This document shows, one piece after another, positions 17,496-26,779 of a stretch of DNA of 64,000 bases; the first letter of the stretch is position 1; every line of letters begins with the position of its first letter. The notes under the pieces are model-generated. The model was not told where the DNA came from, ran no database searches, and saw nothing but the letters and a program-made list of their open reading frames with translations. The stretch comes from Rahnella rivi (GTDB taxonomy: Bacteria; Pseudomonadota; Gammaproteobacteria; Enterobacterales; Enterobacteriaceae), in the NCBI RefSeq assembly GCF_019049655.1, contig NZ_JAFMOX010000060.1, forward strand, positions 62,001 to 126,000, read 5' to 3'. The position numbers were made by a program, and so were the translations under genes.

Positions 17496-19229
17496 ATGTA
17501 TCTGGAACATATTGATATTGTCGGTTTTCGCGGTATTAACCGGCTCTCTCTGACCCTGACTCAGCCTGCGCAACGGGGGGCATCAATCACCGGCCCGGCG
17601 CAGCAGGGGCAGACCGAATCCTTTCTGACCAACACCGTTCTTATCGGCGAAAATGCCTGGGGGAAATCCAGCCTGCTGGACGCGTTGACGTTGCTGCTTT
17701 CGCCCGAAGCCAAACTGTATTGCTTCAAAGAAGAAGATTTTTATTTTCCGGCGGGCGAAAAAGAGTCGAAATCGCAGTATCTGCATATCGTGTTTACCTT
17801 CTGCGAAAATCAGGCCGGGCATCATATGTCGCCGCGCTTTAATACGCTGTCTCCGCTGTGGGTGAAATGCCCGGATCGTCTGAACCGCATTTATTACCGT
17901 CTGGAAGGTGAGCTGGAAGATGACGGCAGCGTGATGACGCTGCGCAGCTTTCTGTCATCCAACGGACAGCCGCTGAATCTGACGACTATCGACCCGCTGG
18001 CGCTGGCGTTGATCCGCCTGAACCCGGTCTTACGCCTGCGGGATGCGCGCTTTATCCGCCGGCTGCGCAGTGACACGCTGGCACCGCGACTTTCCACCAA
18101 TAATGAACAACTGGCGCAGCAACTCGATGAGCTGACGCGCGGGCTGGTGCACAATCCGCAATCGCTGACCAACAGCGAACTGCGCAGCGGGCTGTCGGCC
18201 ATGCAGCAACTGCTGGAACATTATTTTGCCGAGCAGGGCACGTCCAGCAGCGCGCCGTGGCAGCAGAAGCGTCATGGCCGTGCGGAAAGCCGCCGGGCAT
18301 GGCGTTCACTGGATAATATCAACCGGATGATTGCCGAGCCGAACAGCCGCAGTATGCGCGTGATGCTGCTCGGCATGTTCTCCACGCTGTTGCAGGCGAA
18401 AGGCTCGGTGGTGCTGCATCCGGATGCGCGGCCACTGCTGCTGATCGAAGACCCCGAAACCCGTCTGCATCCGATTATGCTGTCCGTGGCGTGGGGATTA
18501 CTGGATCAGCTGCCGTTGCAGCGCATCACAACCACCAACTCCGGCGATTTACTTTCACTGGTGCCGGTTGAACAGATTTGTCGCCTGGTGCGCGAGTCAT
18601 CCCGCGTGGCGGCTTATGCCATTGGCCCGGAAGGGCTGAGTATGGAGGACAGCCGCCGCATTGCGTTTCATATCCGTTTTAACCGCCCGTCGTCGCTTTT
18701 CGCCCGCTGCTGGTTGCTGGTGGAAGGGGAAACCGAAGTCTGGCTGCTCAATCAGCTGGCACGTCAGTGCGGCTATCATTTTGAGTCTGAAGGGATCAAG
18801 GTGATCGAGTTTGCCCAGTGCGGGTTAAAACCCTTGCTGCGCTTCGCCCGGCAGATGGGCATTGAGTGGCATACCCTGGTGGACGGCGATGAAGCAGGGC
18901 GAAAATATGCGGCGACGGTAAAGGCTAACGTTGAGAATCATGATGATAATCTGCGCTACCGCCTGACCGCGCTGCCTTCTCAGGACATCGAATATTTTCT
19001 GTATCGGGAAGGTTTTGAAGACGTGTATCGCAAGCATTCCGCCATTGCGGAGAATGTGCCGATGTCGCCGAGACGCATCATCGACAAAGCCATTCACCGC
19101 AGCTCAAAGCCCGATCTGGCGATAGATGTGGCGCAGGCGGCTTCGCTGCGGGGAACCTCATCGATTCCCCCGTTGTTGCGGCAAATGTTTTCACGCGTCG
19201 CCTGGCTGGCACGCGGCAGGGCAGATTAA
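17496..19229 (+). CDS. ybjD: OLD-family ATP-dependent endonuclease-like protein YbjD
   Basis: SMC-like ABC ATPase fused to a TOPRIM nuclease domain. The 577-aa protein starts MYLEHIDIVGFRGINRLSL, with Walker A GENAWGKSSLLDALTLLL (about residues 51-68) and an ABC/Walker B segment RPLLLIEDPETRLHPIML. The C-terminal TOPRIM part has the Glu motif LLVEGETEVWLL and the Asp motif HTLVDGDEAGRKYA. The function in cells is unknown; relatives act in DNA processing or phage defence, but YbjD is a conserved core gene. Compared with E. coli YbjD (552 aa as I recall) about 25 extra residues lie just before Walker A. An AGGAGG ribosome site precedes the ATG. Confidence 0.9.
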   Translation: MYLEHIDIVGFRGINRLSLTLTQPAQRGASITGPAQQGQTESFLTNTVLIGENAWGKSSLLDALTLLLSPEAKLYCFKEEDFYFPAGEKESKSQYLHIVFTFCENQAGHHMSPRFNTLSPLWVKCPDRLNRIYYRLEGELEDDGSVMTLRSFLSSNGQPLNLTTIDPLALALIRLNPVLRLRDARFIRRLRSDTLAPRLSTNNEQLAQQLDELTRGLVHNPQSLTNSELRSGLSAMQQLLEHYFAEQGTSSSAPWQQKRHGRAESRRAWRSLDNINRMIAEPNSRSMRVMLLGMFSTLLQAKGSVVLHPDARPLLLIEDPETRLHPIMLSVAWGLLDQLPLQRITTTNSGDLLSLVPVEQICRLVRESSRVAAYAIGPEGLSMEDSRRIAFHIRFNRPSSLFARCWLLVEGETEVWLLNQLARQCGYHFESEGIKVIEFAQCGLKPLLRFARQMGIEWHTLVDGDEAGRKYAATVKANVENHDDNLRYRLTALPSQDIEYFLYREGFEDVYRKHSAIAENVPMSPRRIIDKAIHRSSKPDLAIDVAQAASLRGTSSIPPLLRQMFSRVAWLARGRAD

Positions 19230-20215
19230 GCCGCGCGGCTCTCTTCAGTGAGCACTGGGTGCCCATGTCCGCTGGAAAATGTCTGGCGGATTTGGGTTTC
19301 CAGCTCATCTAACAACTGGTAACGGCGGCGATACTCCGCGCGTCGTTTACTGGCAATTTCTTCCAGCGGACGGTGTGTTATCTGGCGCGGCAGATGGAAA
19401 TAACCGTCCTCGCCTTGTTTGGCGTCCATCGTTTCCCAGAAACTGTCGTAATCCGCAAACACCATACCTTTACGTTTTTTGTAGCGCGGGTTTTCGTAAA
19501 TGTGGGTGTGATTTCCTACCGCAACAATCTGCATCATGCCCGCCAGCTCAGCCAGCGTGGTCAGCGCTTCAATGACCAGACGTTTCGGAAATAAACCGTG
19601 GCAGGCTTTGGTTGCCGTTTGTATTTCGTGATGATCGACGTGCGCACGGGGCCCCTGAAGCGCACCGATGAACAGCGTCGGCTGGCCCTGATAGTGGATA
19701 AACGAGAACGTCACAATGGCGATCGGTTCACCCTGCGGGTTGTTGAAGGTCAGCGTTGCTTCACCTTCTTTGTCCAGACGGCTGACCGAATTGAAGGTGA
19801 TCGCGAAACGTTGCTCATCTTTACCGGTCAGGGTGGCAATCGCCATCGGCTTTTTGCCCAGATAACCGTGGTTAATGGCGTCCGGCAGGCAGTGGCCGAT
19901 CATGTCGTAATGATCGGTGATGCGTTTCATCGCCTGCTCCGGCGTGATATTGGCGGCCTGATAGACGCGGTGTAACTTGCAGGGCAGGCTCGGCTGCGCC
20001 GTCAGGATCTCATCACGTTGCGGATGCTGCGCCAGGTAATCCAGCATGCTAAAGGTGCGGCGCGGATGGGTCAGCGCGCGAAAAAGGAATTTAAAACGGT
20101 AGCGCGGCAATTTCCACGCAGGTCCCGGTACCAGACGACGGGAGAGCAGCGCCGTCATCAACTGAAGACCCGAAAGCGGAGCCTTTTCTTCGCATGGGTA
20201 ACTGAATGTGGTCAT
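19226..20215 (-). CDS. ybjX: VirK/YbjX family protein (DUF535)
   Basis: Conserved enterobacterial protein of 329 aa, close to E. coli YbjX (330). Family members include VirK; in Salmonella and E. coli they belong to the PhoP regulon and are linked to resistance to envelope stress, but the biochemical function is unknown. Features: SRRLVPGPAWKLPRYRFKFLFRAL, HYDMIGHCLPDAI, LFIGALQGPRAHVDHHEI and KRKGMVFADYDSFW. The ATG at 20215 is preferred over an upstream in-frame codon. The stop codon overlaps that of convergent ybjD. E. coli macAB, which follows ybjX, is absent. Confidence 0.9.
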   Translation of the reverse strand: MTTFSYPCEEKAPLSGLQLMTALLSRRLVPGPAWKLPRYRFKFLFRALTHPRRTFSMLDYLAQHPQRDEILTAQPSLPCKLHRVYQAANITPEQAMKRITDHYDMIGHCLPDAINHGYLGKKPMAIATLTGKDEQRFAITFNSVSRLDKEGEATLTFNNPQGEPIAIVTFSFIHYQGQPTLFIGALQGPRAHVDHHEIQTATKACHGLFPKRLVIEALTTLAELAGMMQIVAVGNHTHIYENPRYKKRKGMVFADYDSFWETMDAKQGEDGYFHLPRQITHRPLEEIASKRRAEYRRRYQLLDELETQIRQTFSSGHGHPVLTEESRAA

Positions 20216-20443
20216 GGTATTTACCTGTTGTGTCTGGCCGGATGTCAATAACGGCTATTTCAACAGGCCAACAATAAACAGGGGCGCAACGGGCAAAAAG
20301 AGGGAGAGATTGAACGCGATTTGTTGAGATTGTGTTTAGATTTAATTTGTTTTGTGTCGTGTCTTAGCAATCGGTGTCTAAAAAATGTACTTTATTTATC
20401 GTTCAGGGCTTGAAGCCTGACGCATTCTCCCCCATAAATAAAA

Positions 20444-20470
20444 AATGCCAGTCAGTGAGTGACAGGCATT
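20444..20470 (-). terminator. Intrinsic terminator of cspD
   Basis: AATGCC-A-GTCA (20444-20454) pairs with TGAC-A-GGCATT (20460-20470), one internal mismatch, 5-nt loop. On the minus strand it is followed by TTTTTTATTTATG, a good T-run. Confidence 0.82.
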
Positions 20471-20502
20471 ATTTTTTATCCGAACCGCTGTAACAGAACA
20501 GG

Positions 20503-20724
20503 TCAGGCGACCGCTGCACTTTCCACTGGAATAATGAGGCTGGCATGATTCCCCTTCGGGCCTTCATGAACATCAAAGCTGACCTGCTGGCCTGCCTTTA
20601 ATGTCCGGTAGCCCTCCATCTGAATGGTGGAGTAGTGAGCAAAAATGTCTTCTCCGCCACTTTCCGGGCAGATGAAGCCAAAACCTTTAGCATTATTGAA
20701 CCATTTCACTGTACCCGTCAGCAT
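20503..20724 (-). CDS. cspD: Cold-shock-like protein CspD
   Basis: Single cold-shock domain of 73 aa that binds single-stranded nucleic acid. RNP1 (KGFGFICPE) and RNP2 (DIFAHYS) motifs are intact, and the sequence is nearly identical to E. coli CspD, including the C-terminal Ala/Val tail VESAAVA that distinguishes it from CspA-type proteins. In E. coli CspD is a stationary-phase inhibitor of DNA replication rather than a cold-induced chaperone. It is divergent from clpS, as in E. coli. Confidence 0.95.
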   Translation of the reverse strand: MLTGTVKWFNNAKGFGFICPESGGEDIFAHYSTIQMEGYRTLKAGQQVSFDVHEGPKGNHASLIIPVESAAVA

Positions 20725-21106
20725 GCTTCTTCATCCCTCTCATGACTAGTCTGGTCGTTAGCGTGAAAGCCAGTTGGGTGAGCGGGAAGACCAGAACCTG
20801 GCCAGTGATGGCCTGTTCAAAAGACGTTCAGCTCACGAATTTACACTCTAGTGGAAACGGTTTAGAGATCAAGGAAACGGCATTTGTCATAAGGGGGCAG
20901 ATAACCAAACTTTGAAGCAGGTAACGCTATTGACATATTTTGTTAAATATATGCCAGCGGGGCTGATGGCAAAGAGGACATTTTGTGCAGCGGCACCGTG
21001 ACGCAAGAGATGGTAAAATGGGGAAATAGCCGCGTGAAGCCCCGCAGAAAGCTTTCACGTCAGGTATTTAGCATCCAATACGATCTTCACAGGTGACGAG
21101 CAGGCA
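20725..21106. promoter_or_regulatory. Divergent cspD / clpS regulatory region
   Basis: This 382-bp gap holds no gene. For cspD a minus-strand promoter candidate is TTGATC (20872-20867), 16 bp, TAGAGT (20850-20845). For clpS-clpA the best -10 is TAAAAT at 21014-21019, without a good -35. A TTGACA at 20930 lacks a proper -10. E. coli macAB, which would lie on the cspD side, has left no recognisable remnant. Confidence 0.35.
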
Positions 21107-21427
21107 ATGGGCGACAAACAAGACTGGCTAAATTTTGAACATTTGACGGCGAATAAGCAAAAGGATGAGGTAAAACCGCCATCTATGTATAAAGTTATAT
21201 TAAACAACGACGATTACACTCCAATGGAATTTGTGATTGACGTTCTGCAAAAGTTCTTTTCTTATGATATTGAACGTGCAACGCAACTGATGCTCCAGGT
21301 GCACTATAGAGGCAAAGCGATATGCGGCGTTTATACCGCCGAAGTCGCCGAAACCAAGGTCGCACACGTAAATGAGTACGCCAAGGAGAATGAGCATCCG
21401 TTGCTGTGTACGCTGGAAAAAGCCTGA
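21107..21427 (+). CDS. clpS: ClpAP adaptor protein ClpS
   Basis: Adaptor that binds N-degron (N-end rule) substrates and hands them to ClpAP. The 106-aa protein has a flexible N-terminus ([18 protein letters not shown]) and the ClpS core: [20 protein letters not shown] with the substrate-pocket residues, then [27 protein letters not shown] including the conserved His. It lies 27 bp upstream of clpA and is co-directional. Aat, which adds the Leu/Phe degron that ClpS reads, is encoded nearby at 24.3-25.0 kb. Confidence 0.97.
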   Translation: MGDKQDWLNFEHLTANKQKDEVKPPSMYKVILNNDDYTPMEFVIDVLQKFFSYDIERATQLMLQVHYRGKAICGVYTAEVAETKVAHVNEYAKENEHPLLCTLEKA

Positions 21428-21454
21428 TTAAGGCAATCTATTTGGGAGGTGCCT

Positions 21455-23737
21455 ATGCTCAATCAAGAACTTGAACTCAGTCTCAACATGGCTTTCGCAA
21501 GAGCCCGTGAGCACCGGCATGAGTTTATGACCGTGGAGCACCTGTTGCTGGCGTTGCTCAGCAACCCTGCTGCCCGTGAAGCGCTTGAAGCTTGTACAGT
21601 CGATCTGGTGGCATTACGCCAGGAGCTGGAAGCCTTCATCGAGCAAACCACACCCACCTTACCCGCCAGTGAAGAGGAACGTGACACCCAGCCTACGCTG
21701 AGTTTCCAGCGCGTTCTGCAACGTGCGGTATTCCACGTGCAATCTTCTGGCCGCAGTGAAGTATCCGGCGCTAACGTTCTGGTCGCGATTTTCAGCGAAC
21801 AGGAATCTCAGGCTGCCTATCTCCTGCGTAAACATGATGTCAGCCGCCTTGATGTGGTGAACTTTATTTCGCACGGTACCCGTAAAGATGAATCGGGTAG
21901 CCAGGCGCCAAACAATGCGGAAAACCCAGTTAACGAAGAGCAGTCGGCGGGGGAAGATCGTATGGAGAACTTCACCACTAATCTTAACCAGTTAGCGCGT
22001 GTAGGTGGCATCGATCCGCTGATTGGCCGTGACAAAGAACTGGAGCGCGCCATTCAGGTGCTCTGCCGTCGCCGTAAGAATAACCCGCTGCTGGTGGGGG
22101 AATCCGGCGTAGGTAAAACCGCAATTGCTGAAGGTCTGGCATGGCGAATCGAGCAGGGCGACGTGCCGGAAGTAATGGCCGACTGCACCCTGTATTCTCT
22201 GGATATCGGTTCTCTGCTGGCAGGCACGAAATACCGTGGTGATTTTGAAAAACGTTTCAAATCGCTGCTCAAACAGCTGGAACAGGATAAGAACAGCATT
22301 CTGTTTATTGATGAAATCCACACGATTATCGGTGCCGGTGCGGCGTCCGGCGGTCAGGTGGATGCGGCTAACCTGATCAAACCGTTGCTGTCGAGCGGGA
22401 AGATTCGGGTGATCGGTTCGACGACGTACCAGGAATTCAGCAATATCTTTGAGAAAGACCGTGCCCTGGCGCGTCGCTTCCAGAAAATTGATATTACTGA
22501 ACCGACCGTCGAAGAAACCGTGCAGATCATCAATGGCCTGAAAACCAAATACGAAGCGCACCACGATGTACGTTATACCGCGAAAGCGGTGCGTGCGGCG
22601 GTGGAGCTGTCGGTCAAATATATCAATGACCGTCACCTGCCGGACAAAGCCATTGACGTTATTGATGAAGCAGGCGCGCGCAGCCGGTTAATGCCGGTCA
22701 GTAAACGCAAGAAAACCGTTAACGTCAGCGACATCGAAAGTGTGGTGGCGCGTATCGCCCGCATTCCGGAAAAAACCGTGTCAGCAACCGATCGCGATGT
22801 GCTGAAAAATCTCGGTGACCGCCTGAAAATGCTGGTCTTCGGGCAAGATCCTGCCATCGAAGCCCTGACAGAAGCGATCAAAATGAGTCGTGCGGGTCTG
22901 GGTCAGGATCGCAAACCGGTCGGTTCCTTCCTGTTCGCCGGTCCTACCGGTGTGGGTAAAACCGAAGTGACGGTTCAGCTGGCGAAAGCGATGGATATCG
23001 AACTGCTGCGCTTTGATATGTCGGAATACATGGAGCGTCATACGGTAAGCCGTTTGATCGGTGCACCTCCGGGGTACGTTGGCTTTGATCAGGGCGGCTT
23101 ACTGACGGATGCTGTACTTAAACATCCTCACGCGGTGGTGCTGCTCGATGAAATCGAGAAGGCGCATCCGGATGTCTTCAACCTGCTGTTGCAGGTCATG
23201 GACAACGGTACGCTGACCGATAACAACGGGCGCAAAGCTGATTTCCGTAACGTGATTTTGGTGATGACCACGAACGCCGGTGTACGTGAAACTGAACGTA
23301 AATCGATTGGCCTTATCCATCAGGACAACAGCCCTGACGCTATGGAAGAGATCAAGAAGGTGTTTACACCGGAGTTCCGTAACCGTCTGGACAACGTGAT
23401 CTGGTTCAACCATCTGTCTACCGATGTGATCCAGCTGGTGGTCGATAAGTTTATCGTCGAACTGCAGGCGCAACTGGATGCCAAAGGCGTCTCGCTGGAA
23501 GTCAGTGATGAAGCCCGTGACTGGCTGACCGTGAAAGGTTATGACCGTGCGATGGGCGCGCGTCCGATGACCCGCACCGTGCAGGAAAACCTGAAAAAAC
23601 CGCTGGCCAACGAACTGCTGTTTGGTTCACTGGTAGACGGTGGCTCGGTATCTGTGGCGCTGGATAAGGAAGCCGATAAGCTGACTTACCACTTCATGAG
23701 CGCGCAGAAGAAAAAGCCGGAAGGTGCGGTGCATTAA
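21455..23737 (+). CDS. clpA: ATP-dependent Clp protease ATPase subunit ClpA
   Basis: AAA+ unfoldase that feeds ClpP. It has 760 aa from the ATG at 21455 (MLNQELELSLNMAF), preceded by GGGAGG; a GTG two codons earlier is not needed. The N-domain binds ClpS. D1 Walker A is GESGVGKTAIAEGLA and Walker B SILFIDEIHTIIGAG; D2 Walker A is GPTGVGKTEVTVQLA and Walker B VVLLDEIEKAHPDVF. The ClpP-docking loop of the IGL type is present (ERKSIGLIHQ). Length and order are those of E. coli ClpA. Confidence 0.97.
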   Translation: MLNQELELSLNMAFARAREHRHEFMTVEHLLLALLSNPAAREALEACTVDLVALRQELEAFIEQTTPTLPASEEERDTQPTLSFQRVLQRAVFHVQSSGRSEVSGANVLVAIFSEQESQAAYLLRKHDVSRLDVVNFISHGTRKDESGSQAPNNAENPVNEEQSAGEDRMENFTTNLNQLARVGGIDPLIGRDKELERAIQVLCRRRKNNPLLVGESGVGKTAIAEGLAWRIEQGDVPEVMADCTLYSLDIGSLLAGTKYRGDFEKRFKSLLKQLEQDKNSILFIDEIHTIIGAGAASGGQVDAANLIKPLLSSGKIRVIGSTTYQEFSNIFEKDRALARRFQKIDITEPTVEETVQIINGLKTKYEAHHDVRYTAKAVRAAVELSVKYINDRHLPDKAIDVIDEAGARSRLMPVSKRKKTVNVSDIESVVARIARIPEKTVSATDRDVLKNLGDRLKMLVFGQDPAIEALTEAIKMSRAGLGQDRKPVGSFLFAGPTGVGKTEVTVQLAKAMDIELLRFDMSEYMERHTVSRLIGAPPGYVGFDQGGLLTDAVLKHPHAVVLLDEIEKAHPDVFNLLLQVMDNGTLTDNNGRKADFRNVILVMTTNAGVRETERKSIGLIHQDNSPDAMEEIKKVFTPEFRNRLDNVIWFNHLSTDVIQLVVDKFIVELQAQLDAKGVSLEVSDEARDWLTVKGYDRAMGARPMTRTVQENLKKPLANELLFGSLVDGGSVSVALDKEADKLTYHFMSAQKKKPEGAVH

Positions 23738-23759
23738 TTTTCATCGGTGATGAAAAAAC

Positions 23760-23789
23760 AAAAGGCGATGTGAAAACATCGCCTTTTTT
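23760..23789 (+). terminator. Intrinsic terminator of clpSA
   Basis: AAAGGCGATGT, a GAAA loop and ACATCGCCTTTTTT form a strong stem with a T-run, 22 bp past the clpA stop. Confidence 0.92.
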
Positions 23790-23879
23790 CTTTCCGAAAT
23801 TCTTTATTTAATTGCAGGAATCAGTGAGGGATTTCAGAAAGGATAGTGGAACACATGCCGAATTGCGGATACCACAAAA

Positions 23880-23904
23880 CGCCCTTGCAAGTGCAGGAAG
23901 GGCG
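23880..23904. repeat. Inverted repeat between clpA and infA
   Basis: CGCCCTT (23880-23886) and AAGGGCG (23898-23904) flank an 11-nt spacer. The interval 23790-23956, where E. coli keeps the serW tRNA gene, contains no cloverleaf and no TTCGAATCC-like T-arm on either strand. Confidence 0.5.
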
Positions 23905-23956
23905 AAGAGGGTATCCTCGGGTATCGCCGGAAAATCAGCGATGAGTGAGCCGTTTA

Positions 23957-24193
<237 letters not shown>

Positions 24194-24268
24194 CTACCAT
24201 AGTTTTTAACCGGCAAGATAATGCCGAAAAACCCACATTATGTAAAGAAGTATGGTTCATGACCGCAC

Positions 24269-25003
24269 CTATTCCCTATCCTTCGGAAATACCGGCAGGT
24301 CTTCATCATGTGGGGATAAGTCTTGTGGCAACCAGCAATCCGGTGCTAACGCGCGTTGCGAAAGTTCGGATAACTGCTGCAAAAATTGGCGGCGGGGGAT
24401 CTCTCTCGCACCCAGCGACGCAGTGTGAGGGTTGAGCACCTGACAGTCAATCAGTTCTCCACCATTGCGGGAAAAATGTTGGCAAAACATCATGAGCGCG
24501 CACTTGGAGGCATTTTCACGGCGGCTAAACATCGATTCACCGCAAAACAGACTTCCGACGGATACGCCGTACAAACCGCCGACCAGCTCATCACCCTCCC
24601 AGACTTCGACTGAGTGGGCATGCCCGGCCTCGTGCAATTCCTGATAACCGCGCTGAACCAGCGGGCCGATCCAGGTGCCTTCTTCACGTTGCATCGCACA
24701 GGCGTGGATCACCTGCTCGAAACGTTGATTGAGCGTAAAACGAAAAGGCATCTTACGCATGAACCGCTGCAAACTCCGGCTGATGTGGCGCTCTTCAGGG
24801 ACTAAAATTGCGCGCGGATCGGGTGACCACCAGAGGATCATCTCTCCGGGCTCAAACCAGGGGAAAATGCCATGCTGATACGCGGAAAGCAAACGTGGTG
24901 AGGTCAGGTCGCCACCGATAGCCAGCAGGCCGTTCGGGTCCTGTAACGCAGTATCAGGATCCGGAAAATGAACAGAACTGGCTTCGAGTTTAACTAACCG
25001 CAT
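24269..25003 (-). CDS. aat: Leucyl/phenylalanyl-tRNA--protein transferase
   Basis: Transfers Leu or Phe from tRNA to proteins with N-terminal Arg or Lys, creating N-degrons for ClpS-ClpAP. The start at 25003 ([16 protein letters not shown]) has an AAGGAG site; 244 aa versus 234 in E. coli. Conserved blocks: [115 protein letters not shown]. The C-terminus is about 10 residues longer and acidic. It follows cydC by 52 bp. Confidence 0.95.
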   Translation of the reverse strand: MRLVKLEASSVHFPDPDTALQDPNGLLAIGGDLTSPRLLSAYQHGIFPWFEPGEMILWWSPDPRAILVPEERHISRSLQRFMRKMPFRFTLNQRFEQVIHACAMQREEGTWIGPLVQRGYQELHEAGHAHSVEVWEGDELVGGLYGVSVGSLFCGESMFSRRENASKCALMMFCQHFSRNGGELIDCQVLNPHTASLGAREIPRRQFLQQLSELSQRALAPDCWLPQDLSPHDEDLPVFPKDRE

Positions 25004-25055
25004 AGATCTCCTTATCCGGCGGCTGGCAGGCCGCCACATAAATCAGTTACAGACA

Positions 25056-26777
25056 TCAGCCGCGCGCAAGAAAACGGGCGTACCGGCCGTGTGAGGCAGC
25101 TAACGTCGGGTGATCACCTTGTTCCACAATCTCGCCTTCTTCCATCACACAAATTCTGTCGAGGTTTTCAAGACCTTGTAAACGGTGCGTCACTAAGAGT
25201 AGCGTTTTATTTTCACAATGCTTGTGCAGCAAGGCCAGAATATGGTTTTCCGTTTCTGCATCCAGCCCTTCGGTGGGTTCGTCCAGCAACCACAGCGGGC
25301 CGTTATGCAGCAGGGCACGCGCCAGGCCTAAACGGCGCTGTTCGCCGCCTGAAAGCTGACGGCCACCCTCTCCAAGCCATGCGTTCAGGCCTTCGTCTTC
25401 AAGCAGAACATGTAAATCCACCTGCCTGAGTGCCTGAGCAAGCTGGTCATCGGAGCGTTGGGGAGAGGCCATCCGCAGGTTTTCACGCAGCGTATTATTG
25501 AAAATATGCACGCGCTGACTGACGACGGTGATCATCTGACGCAGCGACGCTTCATCGTAGGTCGTTATCGCATGACCGTTAATGCTCAATGCGCCGCTGT
25601 TGATATCCCAGCCGCGCGTCAGCAGTTGCAACAGGGTCGATTTGCCACAGCCAGTCTGGCCGAGAAGGGCGATGTGCTCACCGGCAGCCACTTCCAGCGT
25701 AATATTTTTAAGCACCGGCAACGGCTGTCCGGGATAAGTGAAATTCACGTTTTTCAGTGACAGAGTGACGTGTTCTGCGGCCTGCGGACCTTGTGCCGGG
25801 AAAGTGACATCGGCAGGCTGATCGATGATCTGACTGACACGCTGCGCCGAGGCAATCACCTGACCCAGATGCTGGAAAGCCGCGGCGACGGGCCCCAGCG
25901 CTTCGAAAGCAGCCAGCGGGGTAAACACGAACAACGCAATCAGTGCGCCGGGATTTGCGATTGTCCCGATCCCGCCGGCAGCAAGCCACAGCATCAGCGT
26001 TACGGTCAGACCCGCCGCGGCAATGACCACCGCCTGTGACAGCCCGGTGAGCCTGGCTTGTTGCTGCTGGCGCAGCATCCAGCGCCGTTCGATATCATTC
26101 AGTTTCTGTCGGAACCGCGCTTGCGCGCCGAATACCACCAGTTCTGACTGGCCCTGTAACCATGACGTCAACTGCATCCGGTAATCACTGCGCAGAGCGG
26201 TCAGTTCGCGTCCGGCGGGTTTACCTGCGCGATAGAACATCACCGGCAGGAGCAGCATCAGAACCATCATAATGCCGCCGAGCGTCAGGGCCAGTTTCAC
26301 GTCAAGGAAACTCAGCCCAAAGGTCACCAGCGCAATGACCACCAGAGCGCTGATCAACGGAGAGATAACACGCAGATACAGGTGATCCAGCGTATCCACA
26401 TCGGCGACCAGCCGGTTCAGCAGATCAGCCTGACGAAACCGCGCAATGCCACCCGGCGAGAGCGGCATAATTTTAGTGAAAGTGAACACGCGCAAATGCG
26501 CCAGTACACGGAAGGTCGCATCGTGGCTGACCAGGCGTTCCGCGTAACGCCCCGCAGTACGAAAGATTGCAGCACCGCGCACACCGGCTGCCGGAAGCAT
26601 GTAATTGAACGTGTACAACCCGGCGATACCGGCGACGGCAGAGGCCGCCAGGAACCAGCCAGAGAGCGTCAGCAGGCCAATGCTGGCGAGCAGGGTCACA
26701 ATCGCCAGAATGATACCCAGTGAGAGACGGAACCAGTGACGGCGATACAGGGCGAGATAAGGCAGTAGAATTTTCAT
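25056..26777 (-). CDS. cydC: ABC exporter subunit CydC (glutathione/cysteine export, cytochrome bd assembly)
   Basis: Half of the heterodimeric CydDC exporter of the inner membrane, needed for periplasmic thiol balance and haem/cytochrome bd maturation. It has 573 aa, as in E. coli. The N-terminal half has six membrane helices (LLPYLALYRRHWFRLSLGIILAI...). The ATPase domain shows Walker A GQTGCGKSTLLQLL, signature LSGGEQRRLGLARAL, Walker B LWLLDEPTEGLD and the switch His in LVTHRL. It starts 2 bp after the cydD stop, so the two are translationally linked. Confidence 0.96.
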   Translation of the reverse strand: MKILLPYLALYRRHWFRLSLGIILAIVTLLASIGLLTLSGWFLAASAVAGIAGLYTFNYMLPAAGVRGAAIFRTAGRYAERLVSHDATFRVLAHLRVFTFTKIMPLSPGGIARFRQADLLNRLVADVDTLDHLYLRVISPLISALVVIALVTFGLSFLDVKLALTLGGIMMVLMLLLPVMFYRAGKPAGRELTALRSDYRMQLTSWLQGQSELVVFGAQARFRQKLNDIERRWMLRQQQQARLTGLSQAVVIAAAGLTVTLMLWLAAGGIGTIANPGALIALFVFTPLAAFEALGPVAAAFQHLGQVIASAQRVSQIIDQPADVTFPAQGPQAAEHVTLSLKNVNFTYPGQPLPVLKNITLEVAAGEHIALLGQTGCGKSTLLQLLTRGWDINSGALSINGHAITTYDEASLRQMITVVSQRVHIFNNTLRENLRMASPQRSDDQLAQALRQVDLHVLLEDEGLNAWLGEGGRQLSGGEQRRLGLARALLHNGPLWLLDEPTEGLDAETENHILALLHKHCENKTLLLVTHRLQGLENLDRICVMEEGEIVEQGDHPTLAASHGRYARFLARG

Positions 26778-26779
26778 GA

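Noticed and set aside
17496..19229. YbjD as part of a phage-defence (Gabija-like) system
   Set aside because: OLD-family architecture is present, but there is no UvrD-like helicase partner or other defence gene nearby and the gene is in a conserved core position.
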